DNA from: JACCYJ01 sp038198775
Lineage (GTDB): Bacteria; Actinomycetota; Actinomycetes; Propionibacteriales; Nocardioidaceae
Direction of reading: 5' to 3'
Assembly (NCBI GenBank): GCA_038198775.1
Contig: JBBPZV010000013.1
Coordinates: forward strand, 1-64,000
Length of the DNA stretch: 64,000 nucleotides
A program made the translations under genes and the position numbers. Numbering within the stretch: the stretch's first letter is position 1; each line of letters begins with the position of its first letter. Below the pieces are notes generated by a model. The model was given only the letters and a program-made list of their open reading frames with translations. It was not told where the DNA came from and did not search any database. Of the stretch, positions 8,379-17,197 are shown in pieces.

Positions 8379-9836
8379 TCACATCGCGGCGGCGGTCCGC
8401 TTGTACGCCGGCGCGACCTCGTGGATGGCGTCGCCCAGCCGGTGGATGCGCATGGCGTTGGTGGAGCCGGCGATGCCGGGTGGGCTCCCGGCGATGATCA
8501 CCACGGTCTCGCCCTCGGGGACCCGGCCGATCTCCAGCAGCGCCCTGTCGACCTGCATGACCATCTCGTCAGTGTGCTCGACCCGTTCGGTCCGGAAGGT
8601 CTCGATGCCCCATGTCAGCGAAAGCTGCGAGCGTACGGAGGCCTCCGGGGTGAAGGCCAGCATCGGCACCATGGACCGGTACCGCGCCAACCTGCGCGCG
8701 GAGTCGCCCGATGCCGTGAACGCCACCAGGTAGCGGGCCCCGATCGCCTCGGCCACCTCCGCCGCGGCCTTGCAGATGATGCCGCTGCGGGTCCTGGGCG
8801 CCCAGTCGATCGCGGCCATCTGGTGCAGCCCGTGGTCCTCGGTGGACTCGATGATGCGAGCCATCGTGTGCACGGTCTGGACCGGATAGCGGCCGACACT
8901 CGTCTCACCCGAGAGCATCACCGCGTCGGCACCGTCCAGCACCGCGTTGGCGACGTCGGAGGCCTCCGCCCTGGTCGGGCGCGGTGCTCCGATCATCGAC
9001 TCCAGCATCTGCGTCGCCACGATGACGGGCTTGGCGTTGCGACGCGCCACCTGGATGATCCGCTTCTGCACCAGCGGGACCTCTTCTAGTGGCAGCTCCA
9101 CGCCAAGGTCGCCTCGCGCCACCATGAACCCGTCGAACGCCTCGACCACCTCGTCGAGGTTTTCGACGGCCTGCGGCTTCTCGATCTTGGCGATGACCGG
9201 GAGCTGACGGCCCTCCTCGGCCATGACCTGCCGGACGTCGAGGACGTCGGCGCCCGAGCGCACGAACGACAGCGCGACCATGTCAACCCCGAGGTGCAGC
9301 GCCCAGCGGAGGTCTTCGACGTCCTTCTCCGACAGTGCGGGGACGCTCACCAGCACCCCCGGCAGGTTGATGCCCTTGTTGTCGCTGACCGAGCCGCCGA
9401 CCTCGACCATCGTGGCGACCTCGGTGGCATCGACCGCGACCACCCGCAGCCGCAGGTTGCCGTCGTCGACGAGCACGGCGTCCCCGGGTCGGACGTCGCC
9501 GGGCAGGCCCGTGTACGTCGTGGAACAGCTGCGGCGGTCCCCGATGATCTCCCGCGTCGTGATCAAGAAGGGCTCGCCGGGCACCAGCTCGGCGGTTCGC
9601 GACCCGAACCTGCCCAGCCGGATCTTCGGGCCCTGCAGGTCGGCCAGGACGCCGATCGCCCGGCCACTGTCCGAAGACGCCGCGCGCACGTTCTGGTAGG
9701 CCACCTCGTGTTCGGCCTGCTGCCCGTGGGACAGGTTGAGACGGGCCACGTCCATGCCCGCGTCCACCAGCTGGGCGATGCGCTCGGGGGTGGAGGTGGC
9801 GGGTCCCAGCGTGCAGACGATCTTGGCTCTACGCAC
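8379..9836 (-). CDS. pyk: Pyruvate kinase
   Basis: Last step of glycolysis: phosphoenolpyruvate plus ADP gives pyruvate plus ATP, in the cytoplasm. The 485-residue length is normal. It shows KIVCTLGPATSTPERI and MDVARLNLSHG at the N-terminus, LADLQGPKIRLGRF, the catalytic-lysine region VIAKIEKPQAVENLDEVV, MVARGDLGVELP, and the KPVIVATQMLESM and PTRAEASDVANAVLDGADA signatures, then the C-terminal allosteric domain. It is the last gene of this - strand stretch, about 40 bp after the VIT-family gene. In several actinobacteria pyk lies downstream of trp-lgt, as here. Confidence 0.97.
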   Translation of the reverse strand: MRRAKIVCTLGPATSTPERIAQLVDAGMDVARLNLSHGQQAEHEVAYQNVRAASSDSGRAIGVLADLQGPKIRLGRFGSRTAELVPGEPFLITTREIIGDRRSCSTTYTGLPGDVRPGDAVLVDDGNLRLRVVAVDATEVATMVEVGGSVSDNKGINLPGVLVSVPALSEKDVEDLRWALHLGVDMVALSFVRSGADVLDVRQVMAEEGRQLPVIAKIEKPQAVENLDEVVEAFDGFMVARGDLGVELPLEEVPLVQKRIIQVARRNAKPVIVATQMLESMIGAPRPTRAEASDVANAVLDGADAVMLSGETSVGRYPVQTVHTMARIIESTEDHGLHQMAAIDWAPRTRSGIICKAAAEVAEAIGARYLVAFTASGDSARRLARYRSMVPMLAFTPEASVRSQLSLTWGIETFRTERVEHTDEMVMQVDRALLEIGRVPEGETVVIIAGSPPGIAGSTNAMRIHRLGDAIHEVAPAYKRTAAAM

Positions 9837-9876
9837 ACTCCCACCCTAGGCGGCTGCCGGCTCCGGGTCGGGGAGG

Positions 9877-10620
9877 TCAGCTCAGCCCGGCTCCGACGGC
9901 GGTGCCGATGGCGTACGTCAGCCCCGCTGCGGCCGCCCCGAGCAGCAGCTGGCGAAGACCGCCGTACCACCAGCGGCGAGCGGTCACCGCGGTGACCACG
10001 GCGCCGCAGCCGAACAGGCCGCCGAGCGAGAGCAGGACCGCCGGCCACAGCGTGGTAGCCCCCATCAGGTACGGCAGCAGCGGCAGCAGGGCACCGACGG
10101 CAAACGAGAGGAACGACGACACCGCGGCGACGACCGGCGAGGCCAGGTCGTCGGGGTCGACCCCGAACTCCTCGCGGGCGTGGACCCGGACCGCGTTGTC
10201 GACGTCGCGGTGCACCTGGCTGGCGACCTGTTTGGCCATCGACCGGTCGACTCCCTTTGCGACGAACATCGCGGCCAGCTCCGCCTGCTCCGCCTCGTCG
10301 TTGGCCTCGATCTCGGCCCGCTCGAGCTGCACCTGCTGGCGCGCGAACTCCGACTGGCTCGCGACCGAGGTGTACTCACCCGCAGCCATCGAGAAGGCCC
10401 CCGCTGCCAGTCCGGCCAGCCCGGCCAGCACGACCGGGTTGGACCCGGCCGTGGCGGTGCCACCCGCCACCCCGGCGATCAGGGCGAAGTTGGACACCAG
10501 CCCGTCCATCGCGCCGAACACCGCCGGACGCAACCAGCCGCCGGTGACGTCGGGGTGCTCGTGGCCGATCCCGGTGCGCCCGGGCACCGGCACGCCGGCC
10601 GGTTGAGCGTCTGTCTGCAC
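9877..10620 (-). CDS. VIT/CCC1 family membrane protein (iron/manganese transporter-like)
   Basis: A 247-residue membrane protein of the VIT1/CCC1 family. It has WLRPAVFGAMDGLVSNFALIAGVAGG in the first helix region (residues about 28-53), AGAFSMAAGEYTSVASQ, a charged cytosolic metal-binding stretch (RAEIEANDEAEQAELAAMF), and EEFGVDPDDLASP before the last three membrane segments. Relatives move Fe2+ or Mn2+ out of the cytosol, but activity here is inferred. The GTG at 10618-10620 lies 10 bp after lgt and is preferred because upstream residues overlap lgt and look random. No good ribosome site is visible. Confidence 0.85.
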   Translation of the reverse strand: MQTDAQPAGVPVPGRTGIGHEHPDVTGGWLRPAVFGAMDGLVSNFALIAGVAGGTATAGSNPVVLAGLAGLAAGAFSMAAGEYTSVASQSEFARQQVQLERAEIEANDEAEQAELAAMFVAKGVDRSMAKQVASQVHRDVDNAVRVHAREEFGVDPDDLASPVVAAVSSFLSFAVGALLPLLPYLMGATTLWPAVLLSLGGLFGCGAVVTAVTARRWWYGGLRQLLLGAAAAGLTYAIGTAVGAGLS

Positions 10621-10630
10621 ACCGCGCAGG

Positions 10631-11533
10631 CTACGTCGATGTCCCCGTGGTGTCAGCCAAGGTGTGGCTGCCCTTGCCCGCGTCCTCGCTGTCGCCGCCA
10701 CGTGGCTGGACGCAGCTCTCCCGACCGGGGAGCCGGCGCCCCACCACGACGAAGTAGATCACCGAGACGGCGAACAGCAGCAGCGCCGTCCAGACGTTCA
10801 ACCGGAACGGGCCGATCGTGTTCGCGGTGTCGATGCGCAGCAGCTCGATCCAGAAGCGACCAGCGGTGTACAGCGCGCCGTACAGGGCGAACGCCCGGCC
10901 GTGTCCGAGCCGGAATCGGCGGTCGGCCCATAACACCACGAACGCCGCAGTGGCGTCCCACAGCGACTCGTACAGGAAGGTGGGATGGAACGTCTGGTAC
11001 TGGGTGTATCCGGGCGGCCGGTTCTGGGGGTCGATCTGCAGTGCCCAGGGGGCGGTCGACGGCCTGCCGAACAGCTCCTGGTTGAAGTAGTTGCCCCACC
11101 GGCCGATCGCCTGCCCGAACAAGATGCCGGGCGCCACGGCGTCGGCCATGGCGGGGAAACGGGCGCCCGAGCGGCGGCACGCGACGTAGGCGCCGACCGC
11201 CCCCAGCGCGACGGCGCCCCACACCCCCAGACCGCCCTGCCAGACGTACAGCGCCTGGACGGGGCTCCGGCCCGGACCGAAGTAGAGCTCCGGATCGGTG
11301 ACGACGTGATAGATCCGCGCCCCGACCAGCCCGAACGGCACCGCCCACACGGCCAGGTCGCTCACGGTGCCGGCCCGTCCACCGCGGGCCACCCAGCGCC
11401 GCTCCCCGAGCCAGACCCCGACGACGACGCCGAGGATGATGCACAGCGCGTACGCGCGCAGCGGCACCGGTCCCAGGTACCACACCCCTTGCGCGGGGCT
11501 CGGGATCGACGCGGGCAGAGCGAGCGGCCTCAC
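10631..11533 (-). CDS. lgt: Prolipoprotein diacylglyceryl transferase
   Basis: Integral membrane enzyme that moves diacylglycerol from phosphatidylglycerol to the lipobox cysteine of prolipoproteins, the first step of lipoprotein maturation. It has 300 residues and about seven membrane helices. The Lgt signature GQAIGRWGNYFNQELFG and the RAYALCIILGVVVG and GARIYHVVTD segments are present, as is FHPTFLYESLWD. The GTG at 11531-11533 is taken as the start, 10 bp after the trpA stop, with GAGGGG upstream; the frame upstream of it overlaps trpA and is not conserved-looking. The trpA-lgt adjacency is common in actinobacteria. lspA, the next enzyme, is at 27.6 kb. Confidence 0.96.
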   Translation of the reverse strand: MRPLALPASIPSPAQGVWYLGPVPLRAYALCIILGVVVGVWLGERRWVARGGRAGTVSDLAVWAVPFGLVGARIYHVVTDPELYFGPGRSPVQALYVWQGGLGVWGAVALGAVGAYVACRRSGARFPAMADAVAPGILFGQAIGRWGNYFNQELFGRPSTAPWALQIDPQNRPPGYTQYQTFHPTFLYESLWDATAAFVVLWADRRFRLGHGRAFALYGALYTAGRFWIELLRIDTANTIGPFRLNVWTALLLFAVSVIYFVVVGRRLPGRESCVQPRGGDSEDAGKGSHTLADTTGTST

Positions 11534-11543
11534 CGTCGCGACG

Positions 11544-12377
11544 CTACCCCCTCGGTGCGGTCGACCCGGCCCGGCGCACCCCGGCCGCCAGGTCCCCGGC
11601 CAGCTCCGAGAGAGCGGCCAGCCCGCGCCGAAGGTCCGGGGCGTCCAGGATGGCGCGGACGAACGCCGAACCCACGATGACCGCGTCGGCGTACGCCGCG
11701 ACGGCGGCGGCCTGCTCGCCGTTGCTGACACCCAGCCCGACCCCCACGGGGAGGTCGGTGACCCGGCGGACCCGCTCCACGAGCGCGGGCGCCGCCACGC
11801 TGGTGCTGGTCCGGGCGCCCGTCACGCCCATGACGGAGGTGGCGTACACGAAGCCGCGGCACACCGCCGCGGTCGCCGCTAGTCGCTGGTCGGTGGAGGA
11901 CGGCGCCACCAAGAAGACCCGGTCGAGATGCTCCCGGTCGGCCGCGGCCAACCACGGCGCCGCCTCCTCCGGGAGCAGGTCCGGGGTGATCAGCCCCGCC
12001 CCGCCGGCCGCGGCCAGGTCGCGGGCGAAGGCGTCGACGCCGAAGCGCTCCACCGGGTTCCAGTACGTCATGACCAGCACCGGGACACCGGACGGCGCCA
12101 GCGCTGCGACGACGTCGATGACCTGGCGGGTGCGGGTCCCGCCCGCCAGGGCTCGTTCGGCGGCCCGTTGGATCGTGGGCCCGTCCATGACCGGGTCGCT
12201 GTAGGGCAGGCCGACCTCGAGCATGTCGACACCGGCACCGACCATGGCCCGCAGGGCGGCGACCGAGCCGGCGAGGTCGGGGAAGCCGGCCGGCAGGTAG
12301 CCGACCAGTGCCGCTCGGCGCTCGGCCCGGCAGCGCTGCAGGCATGCGCCGACGCCACCTGCCGCGTCCTCGCTCAC
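11544..12377 (-). CDS. trpA: Tryptophan synthase alpha subunit
   Basis: Cleaves indole-3-glycerol phosphate to indole and glyceraldehyde-3-phosphate; the indole is channelled to TrpB. It has 277 residues and a TIM-barrel. The catalytic Glu is in DMLEVGLPYSDPVMDGPTIQ, and the catalytic Asp is expected in the loop around DPVMDGP. GVTGARTS and VGLGVSNGEQA form the phosphate-binding end. The GTG start overlaps the trpB stop by 4 nt (GTGA), so the two are translationally coupled. A longer in-frame start lies inside trpB and is rejected. Confidence 0.97.
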   Translation of the reverse strand: MSEDAAGGVGACLQRCRAERRAALVGYLPAGFPDLAGSVAALRAMVGAGVDMLEVGLPYSDPVMDGPTIQRAAERALAGGTRTRQVIDVVAALAPSGVPVLVMTYWNPVERFGVDAFARDLAAAGGAGLITPDLLPEEAAPWLAAADREHLDRVFLVAPSSTDQRLAATAAVCRGFVYATSVMGVTGARTSTSVAAPALVERVRRVTDLPVGVGLGVSNGEQAAAVAAYADAVIVGSAFVRAILDAPDLRRGLAALSELAGDLAAGVRRAGSTAPRG

Positions 12378-13600
12378 CCCGGCCCGGCCGGGTCGTCCAG
12401 CAGCTCGAACCACGAGGCCGCGGTCTGCACGTCCTTGTCCCCCCGGCCGGACAGGTTGACGAGGATGAGTGCCTCAGGACCGAGCTCGCGGGCCACCTGC
12501 TGGGCCCCGGCGAGCGCGTGGGCCGACTCGATCGCGGCGATGATGCCCTCGGTGCGGCACACCACCGCGAACGCCGCCATCGCGGTGGCGTCGTCAACCG
12601 GCCGGTACACCGCCCGCCCGGTCTCGGCCAGATACGCGTGCTCCGGCCCGACGCCCGGGTAGTCCAGACCGGCCGAGATCGAGTGCGAGTCGAGCGTCTG
12701 CCCGTCCGCGTCCTGCAGCAGGTACGAGCGTGCCCCGTGCAGCACGCCGACGTCTCCCTGGCTGATCGTCGCGGCGTGCCGGCCGGTGCCGAAACCGTCA
12801 CCCCCGGCCTCGAAACCGTACAACCGGACCCCCTCGTCGGGCAGGAAGGCGGTGAAGATCCCGATGGCGTTTGACCCGCCGCCCACGCATGCACACACCG
12901 CGTCCGGGAGCCGGCCGAGACGCTCAAGGCACTGCTGACGGGCCTCGTCGCCGATCCCACGGGTGAAGTCCCGCACCATGGCGGGGAACGGGTGCGGGCC
13001 CGCGGCCGTGCCGAGCAGGTAGTGCGTGTCGTCGACGTTCGCCACCCAGTCACGCAGCGCTTCGTTGATCGCGTCCTTGAGAGTACGGGCGCCGGTGGTC
13101 ACCGAGACCACGCTGGCGCCCAGCAGCTTCATCCGGGCGACGTTGAGCTGCTGCCGTACCGTGTCGACCTCGCCCATGTATACGACGCACTCGAGGCCGA
13201 GGTAGGCGCAGGCGGTGGCAGTGGCCACGCCGTGCTGGCCGGCCCCGGTCTCGGCGATGATCCGGTGCTTGCCCATGCGCTTGGCCAGCAGCGCCTGACC
13301 GAGCACGTTGCGGATCTTGTGGGCGCCGGTGTGGTTGAGGTCCTCCCGTTTGAACAGCACCCGAGCCCCGGCGTGCTCGGAGAACCGGGCGGCGTCGTAC
13401 AACCGGCTCGGCACACCGGCGTAGTCCCGCAGCAACCGGTCGAAGTCGGCCCGGAAGTGCTCGTCGGCGGCGCAGGCCCGCCAGGACCGCTCCAGCTCGT
13501 CGAGGGGTGCGACGAGCGCCTCGGGCATGAAGCGGCCGCCGAAGCGGCCGAAGTGTCCGCCGGCGTCGGGCAGCGCGCTCCCGACCGGGTCCGTTGCCAC
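12374..13600 (-). CDS. trpB: Tryptophan synthase beta subunit
   Basis: PLP enzyme that condenses indole with serine to make tryptophan. It has 408 residues with HFGRFGGRFMPEALVAPLDE at the N-terminus, the PLP lysine in LNHTGAHKIRNVLG, ETGAGQHGVATA, and the phosphate-binding GGGSNAIGIF. The TrpB1-type COMM segment and the C-terminal LILVNLSGRGDKD are present. The GTG at 13598-13600 has GGAGG about 8 nt upstream. It follows trpC after 13 bp and overlaps trpA by 4 nt. Confidence 0.98.
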   Translation of the reverse strand: MATDPVGSALPDAGGHFGRFGGRFMPEALVAPLDELERSWRACAADEHFRADFDRLLRDYAGVPSRLYDAARFSEHAGARVLFKREDLNHTGAHKIRNVLGQALLAKRMGKHRIIAETGAGQHGVATATACAYLGLECVVYMGEVDTVRQQLNVARMKLLGASVVSVTTGARTLKDAINEALRDWVANVDDTHYLLGTAAGPHPFPAMVRDFTRGIGDEARQQCLERLGRLPDAVCACVGGGSNAIGIFTAFLPDEGVRLYGFEAGGDGFGTGRHAATISQGDVGVLHGARSYLLQDADGQTLDSHSISAGLDYPGVGPEHAYLAETGRAVYRPVDDATAMAAFAVVCRTEGIIAAIESAHALAGAQQVARELGPEALILVNLSGRGDKDVQTAASWFELLDDPAGPG

Positions 13601-13613
13601 CGAAGCCGCCTCC

Positions 13614-14417
13614 TCAGCGGGGCTTCAGCGCCGGGTGGGCGCCGGCGGCGACCAGGTCGGCGACGCTCGACCGCGGGTTCGCGCCGGTCACCAGCGTCTC
13701 GCCGACCAACACCGCATCGGCCCCCGCGCGGGCATAGTCGATGACGTCGTGCGGACCGCGCACGCCGGACTCGGCGACCCTGACGACCTCCTCCGGAATC
13801 CGCGGCGCGAGCCGTGCGAACAGCTCACGGTCGACCTCCAGCGAGTTCAGGTCGCGCGCGTTGACGCCGATGAGAGTCGCCTCGGCGGACAACGCCCGGG
13901 ACAGCTCGGCGGCGCCGTGAACCTCGACCAGCGGGGTCAGGCCGATCGAGACCGCACGCTCGACCAGTGCCACCAGGGCGTTCTGCGGCAGGGCCGCGAC
14001 GATCAGCAGCGCCAGGTCGGCACCGGCTGCCCGCGCCTCCCAGAGCTGGTACGAGCTCACGATGAAGTCCTTGCACAGCACCGGCACGTCGACTCGGGAA
14101 CGCACCTCGCGGAGGTCGTCGAGCGCCCCACCGAAGCGGCGCCGCTCGGTCACCACGCTGATCGCGGCCGCGCCGCCGCGGGCATAGTCGCAGGCCAGCG
14201 CCGCCGGGTCCCGGATCGGTGCCAGCGTCCCCTTGCTCGGGCTGGCGCGCTTGACCTCGGCGATGATCGAGACGCCGGGCGAGCGGAGGACGGGCATCGG
14301 GTCCAGGGCGCTGCGCTGGCGGCCGGCCAGCTCCTTCACCGCGTCCAGCGGCACCGCCGCCTCGCGCGCTTCGAGATCGAGCCGGACCCCGGCCAGGATC
14401 TCGTCGAGCACGGACAT
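13614..14417 (-). CDS. trpC: Indole-3-glycerol phosphate synthase
   Basis: Fourth step of tryptophan synthesis, closing the indole ring from CdRP. It has 267 residues, a stand-alone TrpC not fused to TrpF. Active-site segments are IIAEVKRASPSKG, VLCKDFIVSSYQLWEARAAG, LTPLVEVH, LIGVNARDLNSLEVD and VAESGVRG. The ATG at 14415-14417 is preceded by GGAAGGA. The 86-bp gap to the upstream small membrane-protein gene holds a GTGGTG/CACCAC inverted repeat and two adjacent Trp codons, but no complete leader peptide. No trpE, trpG, trpD or trpF lies in the window. Confidence 0.97.
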   Translation of the reverse strand: MSVLDEILAGVRLDLEAREAAVPLDAVKELAGRQRSALDPMPVLRSPGVSIIAEVKRASPSKGTLAPIRDPAALACDYARGGAAAISVVTERRRFGGALDDLREVRSRVDVPVLCKDFIVSSYQLWEARAAGADLALLIVAALPQNALVALVERAVSIGLTPLVEVHGAAELSRALSAEATLIGVNARDLNSLEVDRELFARLAPRIPEEVVRVAESGVRGPHDVIDYARAGADAVLVGETLVTGANPRSSVADLVAAGAHPALKPR

Positions 14418-14503
14418 CGCGTCCTTCCCGCCGGTCGGTGGTGCCGTCGAATCAGGGTAACCACCACTGCCGGGAGGTTCGGATGCGGGGCGAACGTCAC
14501 CGC

Positions 14504-14698
14504 TCAGCGGCGAGATGCACCCATCCCAGCCACCGAAATCACCTTGCCGACGATCGCGGCCAGCGGCAGCAGGCCCAGCCCGATGAAGAACACCACCCAG
14601 TGGGGACCGGCGATGAGCGCCGCACCAGCCAGCACGAATCCCACCAGCGCGACGCCGACGGCGGTCCACGCCGCCAGATTGGAACCGTGAGCGGGCAT
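14504..14698 (-). CDS. Small HGxxPAAW-type membrane protein
   Basis: A 64-residue protein with two hydrophobic helices (about residues 9-32 and 36-54). The N-terminus reads MPAHGSNLAAWTAVG, matching the HGxxPAAW pattern of a small actinobacterial family found beside trpC, except that Leu replaces the Pro. The ATG at 14696-14698 has AAGGAG at a good distance. It lies between the TIGR02234 gene and trpC, the usual position for this family. Its role is unknown; the repeated linkage to trp genes is suggestive only. Confidence 0.75.
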   Translation of the reverse strand: MPAHGSNLAAWTAVGVALVGFVLAGAALIAGPHWVVFFIGLGLLPLAAIVGKVISVAGMGASRR

Positions 14699-14780
14699 CG
14701 GCGCTCCTTCGATCTCGAGAAGGTGACGGCCATTGTGGGCTCCGCACCGCGACGTCATGCCTGCGGGTCGCGTTACCGGC

Positions 14781-15359
14781 TCACGCGGTGGGGTCCTCGC
14801 CGGCATCCAGCGCCCGCCACTGGTCGGTGTCCCCCTCGTCCTTGGCTGCGCCCGGCGCCTCGTATCGGGATCCCATCGCGGGCCAGGTGTGACCACGCCA
14901 CGCCACGGCCCCTCCGGCGGCGGAGCCGGCGACCGCCGCGAGGACGTATCCCCATCTCCACCAGCTGAGCTCCGTGCCCGGCGCCGGGCCGCCGGCACCG
15001 CCGACCGAGGCGGGCGCCGCGGCGATCGCCGCGGCGAGCTCACGGCGCACCGACACATCAGCGGTGGCCGCGAGGACCGCACCAGCCAGCCCGGCTGCCA
15101 GCACCACCACGCCGACGGCGCGGCGCAGCGTCGCGGCGGTCGGGAGGACCGCCGCCGAACCGGCCAGCGTGACGAGGGCCAGCGCAGCGAGCAGCGGCAG
15201 CGCCCGCGCTCCGCTGATCGAGACGATGTCCGTGGGTGTGCCGGGGGCACTCACCCGGGCCTGCGCCCAGGAGCGGCTCGCGGTCAGCAGCGCCGCGCCG
15301 CCGGCGGCGACGCCGGCGAGCACCGCGGAGGCCAGCCGGGAGCCGGGGCTCGGTCTCAC
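14781..15359 (-). CDS. trp-region membrane protein, TIGR02234 type
   Basis: A 192-residue protein with four hydrophobic segments and a soluble loop, ending in an Asp/Glu-rich tail. The layout (SRSWAQARVSA after helix 1, ALPLLAALALVTLAGSAAVL, then ELSWWRWGYVLAAVAGSAAGG) matches the actinobacterial trp-operon-associated membrane protein described by TIGR02234. The GTG at 15357-15359 overlaps the stop of the upstream ABC gene (GTGA). It is followed 82 bp later by the HGxxPAAW gene and trpC. Its function is unknown. The assignment rests on topology plus position. Confidence 0.65.
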   Translation of the reverse strand: MRPSPGSRLASAVLAGVAAGGAALLTASRSWAQARVSAPGTPTDIVSISGARALPLLAALALVTLAGSAAVLPTAATLRRAVGVVVLAAGLAGAVLAATADVSVRRELAAAIAAAPASVGGAGGPAPGTELSWWRWGYVLAAVAGSAAGGAVAWRGHTWPAMGSRYEAPGAAKDEGDTDQWRALDAGEDPTA

Positions 15360-17197
15360 GGCAGCCTGATCGGGACCGGAGCGTTGCCTGGGCCGGACCC
15401 GAGCTGCGAGTGCGCCACCCAGCTGCGGTGCAGCCGGGTGTAGGCCCCCCCGTCGGCCAGGAGCTGTCTGGGCGGGCCCACCTCCACCACCTGGCCGGCC
15501 TCGAAGACCAGCACGTGGTCTGCCCGCTCGGCCGTGGAGAGGCGGTGGGCGATCGTAACCGACGTCCGACCCGACAGCAGGCGCTCCAGGGCCGAGGTGA
15601 GGCGCAGCTCGGTCTGCGGGTCGACGGCGCTGGTGGCCTCGTCCAGCACGAGCAGGTCGGGGTCGGCCACGTACGCCCGCACCAGGGCCACCAGCTGCCG
15701 CTCTCCGGACGACAGCGACTCTCCCCGCTGTCCGACGCGGGTGGACAGCCCGGCGGGCAAGGTCGCGTACCAGTCGGCGAGACCCAGCGAGTCGATGGCG
15801 TTCTCCAGCCCGGCGTCGGTGGCGCTCAGGCGCCCGTAGCGCAGGTTGTCCCGGAGCGACGCGTCGAACAAGAATCCCTCCTGCGGCACGAGGACCACCC
15901 GCGAGCGCAGCGCCGCGAGGCCCACGTCGCGCAGATCGACGCCACCGATACAGACCCGGCCACGTGAGGGGTCCACGAGGCGGCACAGCAGCTTGGCGAA
16001 CGTCGTCTTGCCCGACCCGGTCTCCCCCACGACCGCGACCCGGGTCTGCGGCGAGATGGCGACATCGACGTCTTTCAGGACCAGTCCGCAACCCGGGTAG
16101 CCGAAGTCGACGTGCTCGAGGCTGGCTCCGAGCGACGTGCGTGGGAGCGCCACCCCGCTCGCTGCGGGGTCGACGAGGTCGGCGGGAGTGTCGAGGACGC
16201 CGATCACGCGACGCCAGGACGCGATCGCGTTCTGCGCCTCGGTCAACACCTGGGTCGCGATCTGCACCGGCCCGACGAACTGCGACACCAAAAAGGCGAA
16301 GGCGACCACGGTGCCGATCGAGAGGTGACCGGCCAACCCCAGGAGGACCCCGACCACCACCACGGCGGCGTTGGCCAACCCGCCCGCGATGCCCGCCGCC
16401 GAGAACGTCACGGCGACCAGGCGCTGCGCTGCCACGTTGGCTCGCAGGTTGGCGTCGATCGCCTGGTCGACGCGGTCCTGGGTGCGGTTCTCGATGGCGA
16501 ACGACCGAACCACCGCCGCGCCGACGACCGGCTCCGCGACCACGGCGAGCATGTCGCCCACGGTGCGCCGCACGGTCCCGTACGCGGCGCTCATGCGCTG
16601 GCCGAATGCCTTCAGGCTCACCATCAACGGCAAGAAGCAGGCCCACACCACGATCGTCAGCTGCCAGGAGTAGATGGCCATCACAACCGTGGCCACCGCG
16701 ATCTGCCCTAGGCTGACAACTACGAGCAGGCCGTTGAACTGCAGGAACAACGAGACCTGGTCCACGTCGGAGGTCACCCGGGACACCAGCGCCCCGCGCC
16801 GCTCGGTGTCCTGGGTGAGCGTCGGCAGGTCGTGAATGTGGCGGAACGCCTTGACTCGCAGCTCGGCCAGGCCGGCCTCGGAGCTCCGGTAGAGGCGCAG
16901 CTTCATGGCGAAGGCAGCGGCTGCGGCCAGCACCAGGACGGCCGCGGCCAGCACCGTGGAGCGCCACACACCGGTGCGGTCGATCCCGTGCGAGCCGAGC
17001 AGGCCTTGGTCGATGGTCCGCTGGATCACCACCGGGACGACCGCACTGCCCGCGGTGGAGAGCACCGCCAACACCAGCGTCAGCCCGAGGCCCTGCCGCA
17101 GCGCCGGGGAGAGCGCGAAACCGCGGCGCAGCACGTGGAGTGCGCCGGCGGCGTCACCGCTGTCGACCCGGGTGCTCGGCGCCGCAAGCACCGTCAT
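15356..17197 (-). CDS. ABC exporter half-transporter, canonical-ATPase partner
   Basis: A 613-residue half-transporter: six membrane helices (residues about 35-320) then an ATPase domain. It shows Walker A GETGSGKTTFAKLL, Walker B DLLVLDEATSAVD with the catalytic Glu, and H-loop VTIAHRLSTAERA. The signature is degenerate, LSSGERQ instead of LSGGQ. The upstream neighbour has the opposite defects, so the two should form a heterodimer with one working ATP site. It overlaps the upstream ABC gene by 4 nt (ATGA) and the TIGR02234 gene by 4 nt. The substrate is unknown; relatives export drugs, lipids or peptides. Confidence 0.9.
   Translation of the reverse strand: MTVLAAPSTRVDSGDAAGALHVLRRGFALSPALRQGLGLTLVLAVLSTAGSAVVPVVIQRTIDQGLLGSHGIDRTGVWRSTVLAAAVLVLAAAAAFAMKLRLYRSSEAGLAELRVKAFRHIHDLPTLTQDTERRGALVSRVTSDVDQVSLFLQFNGLLVVVSLGQIAVATVVMAIYSWQLTIVVWACFLPLMVSLKAFGQRMSAAYGTVRRTVGDMLAVVAEPVVGAAVVRSFAIENRTQDRVDQAIDANLRANVAAQRLVAVTFSAAGIAGGLANAAVVVVGVLLGLAGHLSIGTVVAFAFLVSQFVGPVQIATQVLTEAQNAIASWRRVIGVLDTPADLVDPAASGVALPRTSLGASLEHVDFGYPGCGLVLKDVDVAISPQTRVAVVGETGSGKTTFAKLLCRLVDPSRGRVCIGGVDLRDVGLAALRSRVVLVPQEGFLFDASLRDNLRYGRLSATDAGLENAIDSLGLADWYATLPAGLSTRVGQRGESLSSGERQLVALVRAYVADPDLLVLDEATSAVDPQTELRLTSALERLLSGRTSVTIAHRLSTAERADHVLVFEAGQVVEVGPPRQLLADGGAYTRLHRSWVAHSQLGSGPGNAPVPIRLP

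Noticed and set aside
6774..9089. Open frame of about 770 codons on + across livK, the tRNA and pyk.
   Set aside because: Antisense to two conserved genes and runs through a tRNA gene, so it is an absence of stops and not a gene.
14418..14503. Possible trp leader peptide before trpC (two adjacent TGG codons then a stop, on -) with a GTGGTG/CACCAC inverted repeat.
   Set aside because: In the frame with the Trp codons the only preceding codons after a stop are CGT TCG CCC CGC ATC CGA ACC TCC CGG CAG, with no ATG, GTG or TTG. Without a start codon it is not a supportable leader.
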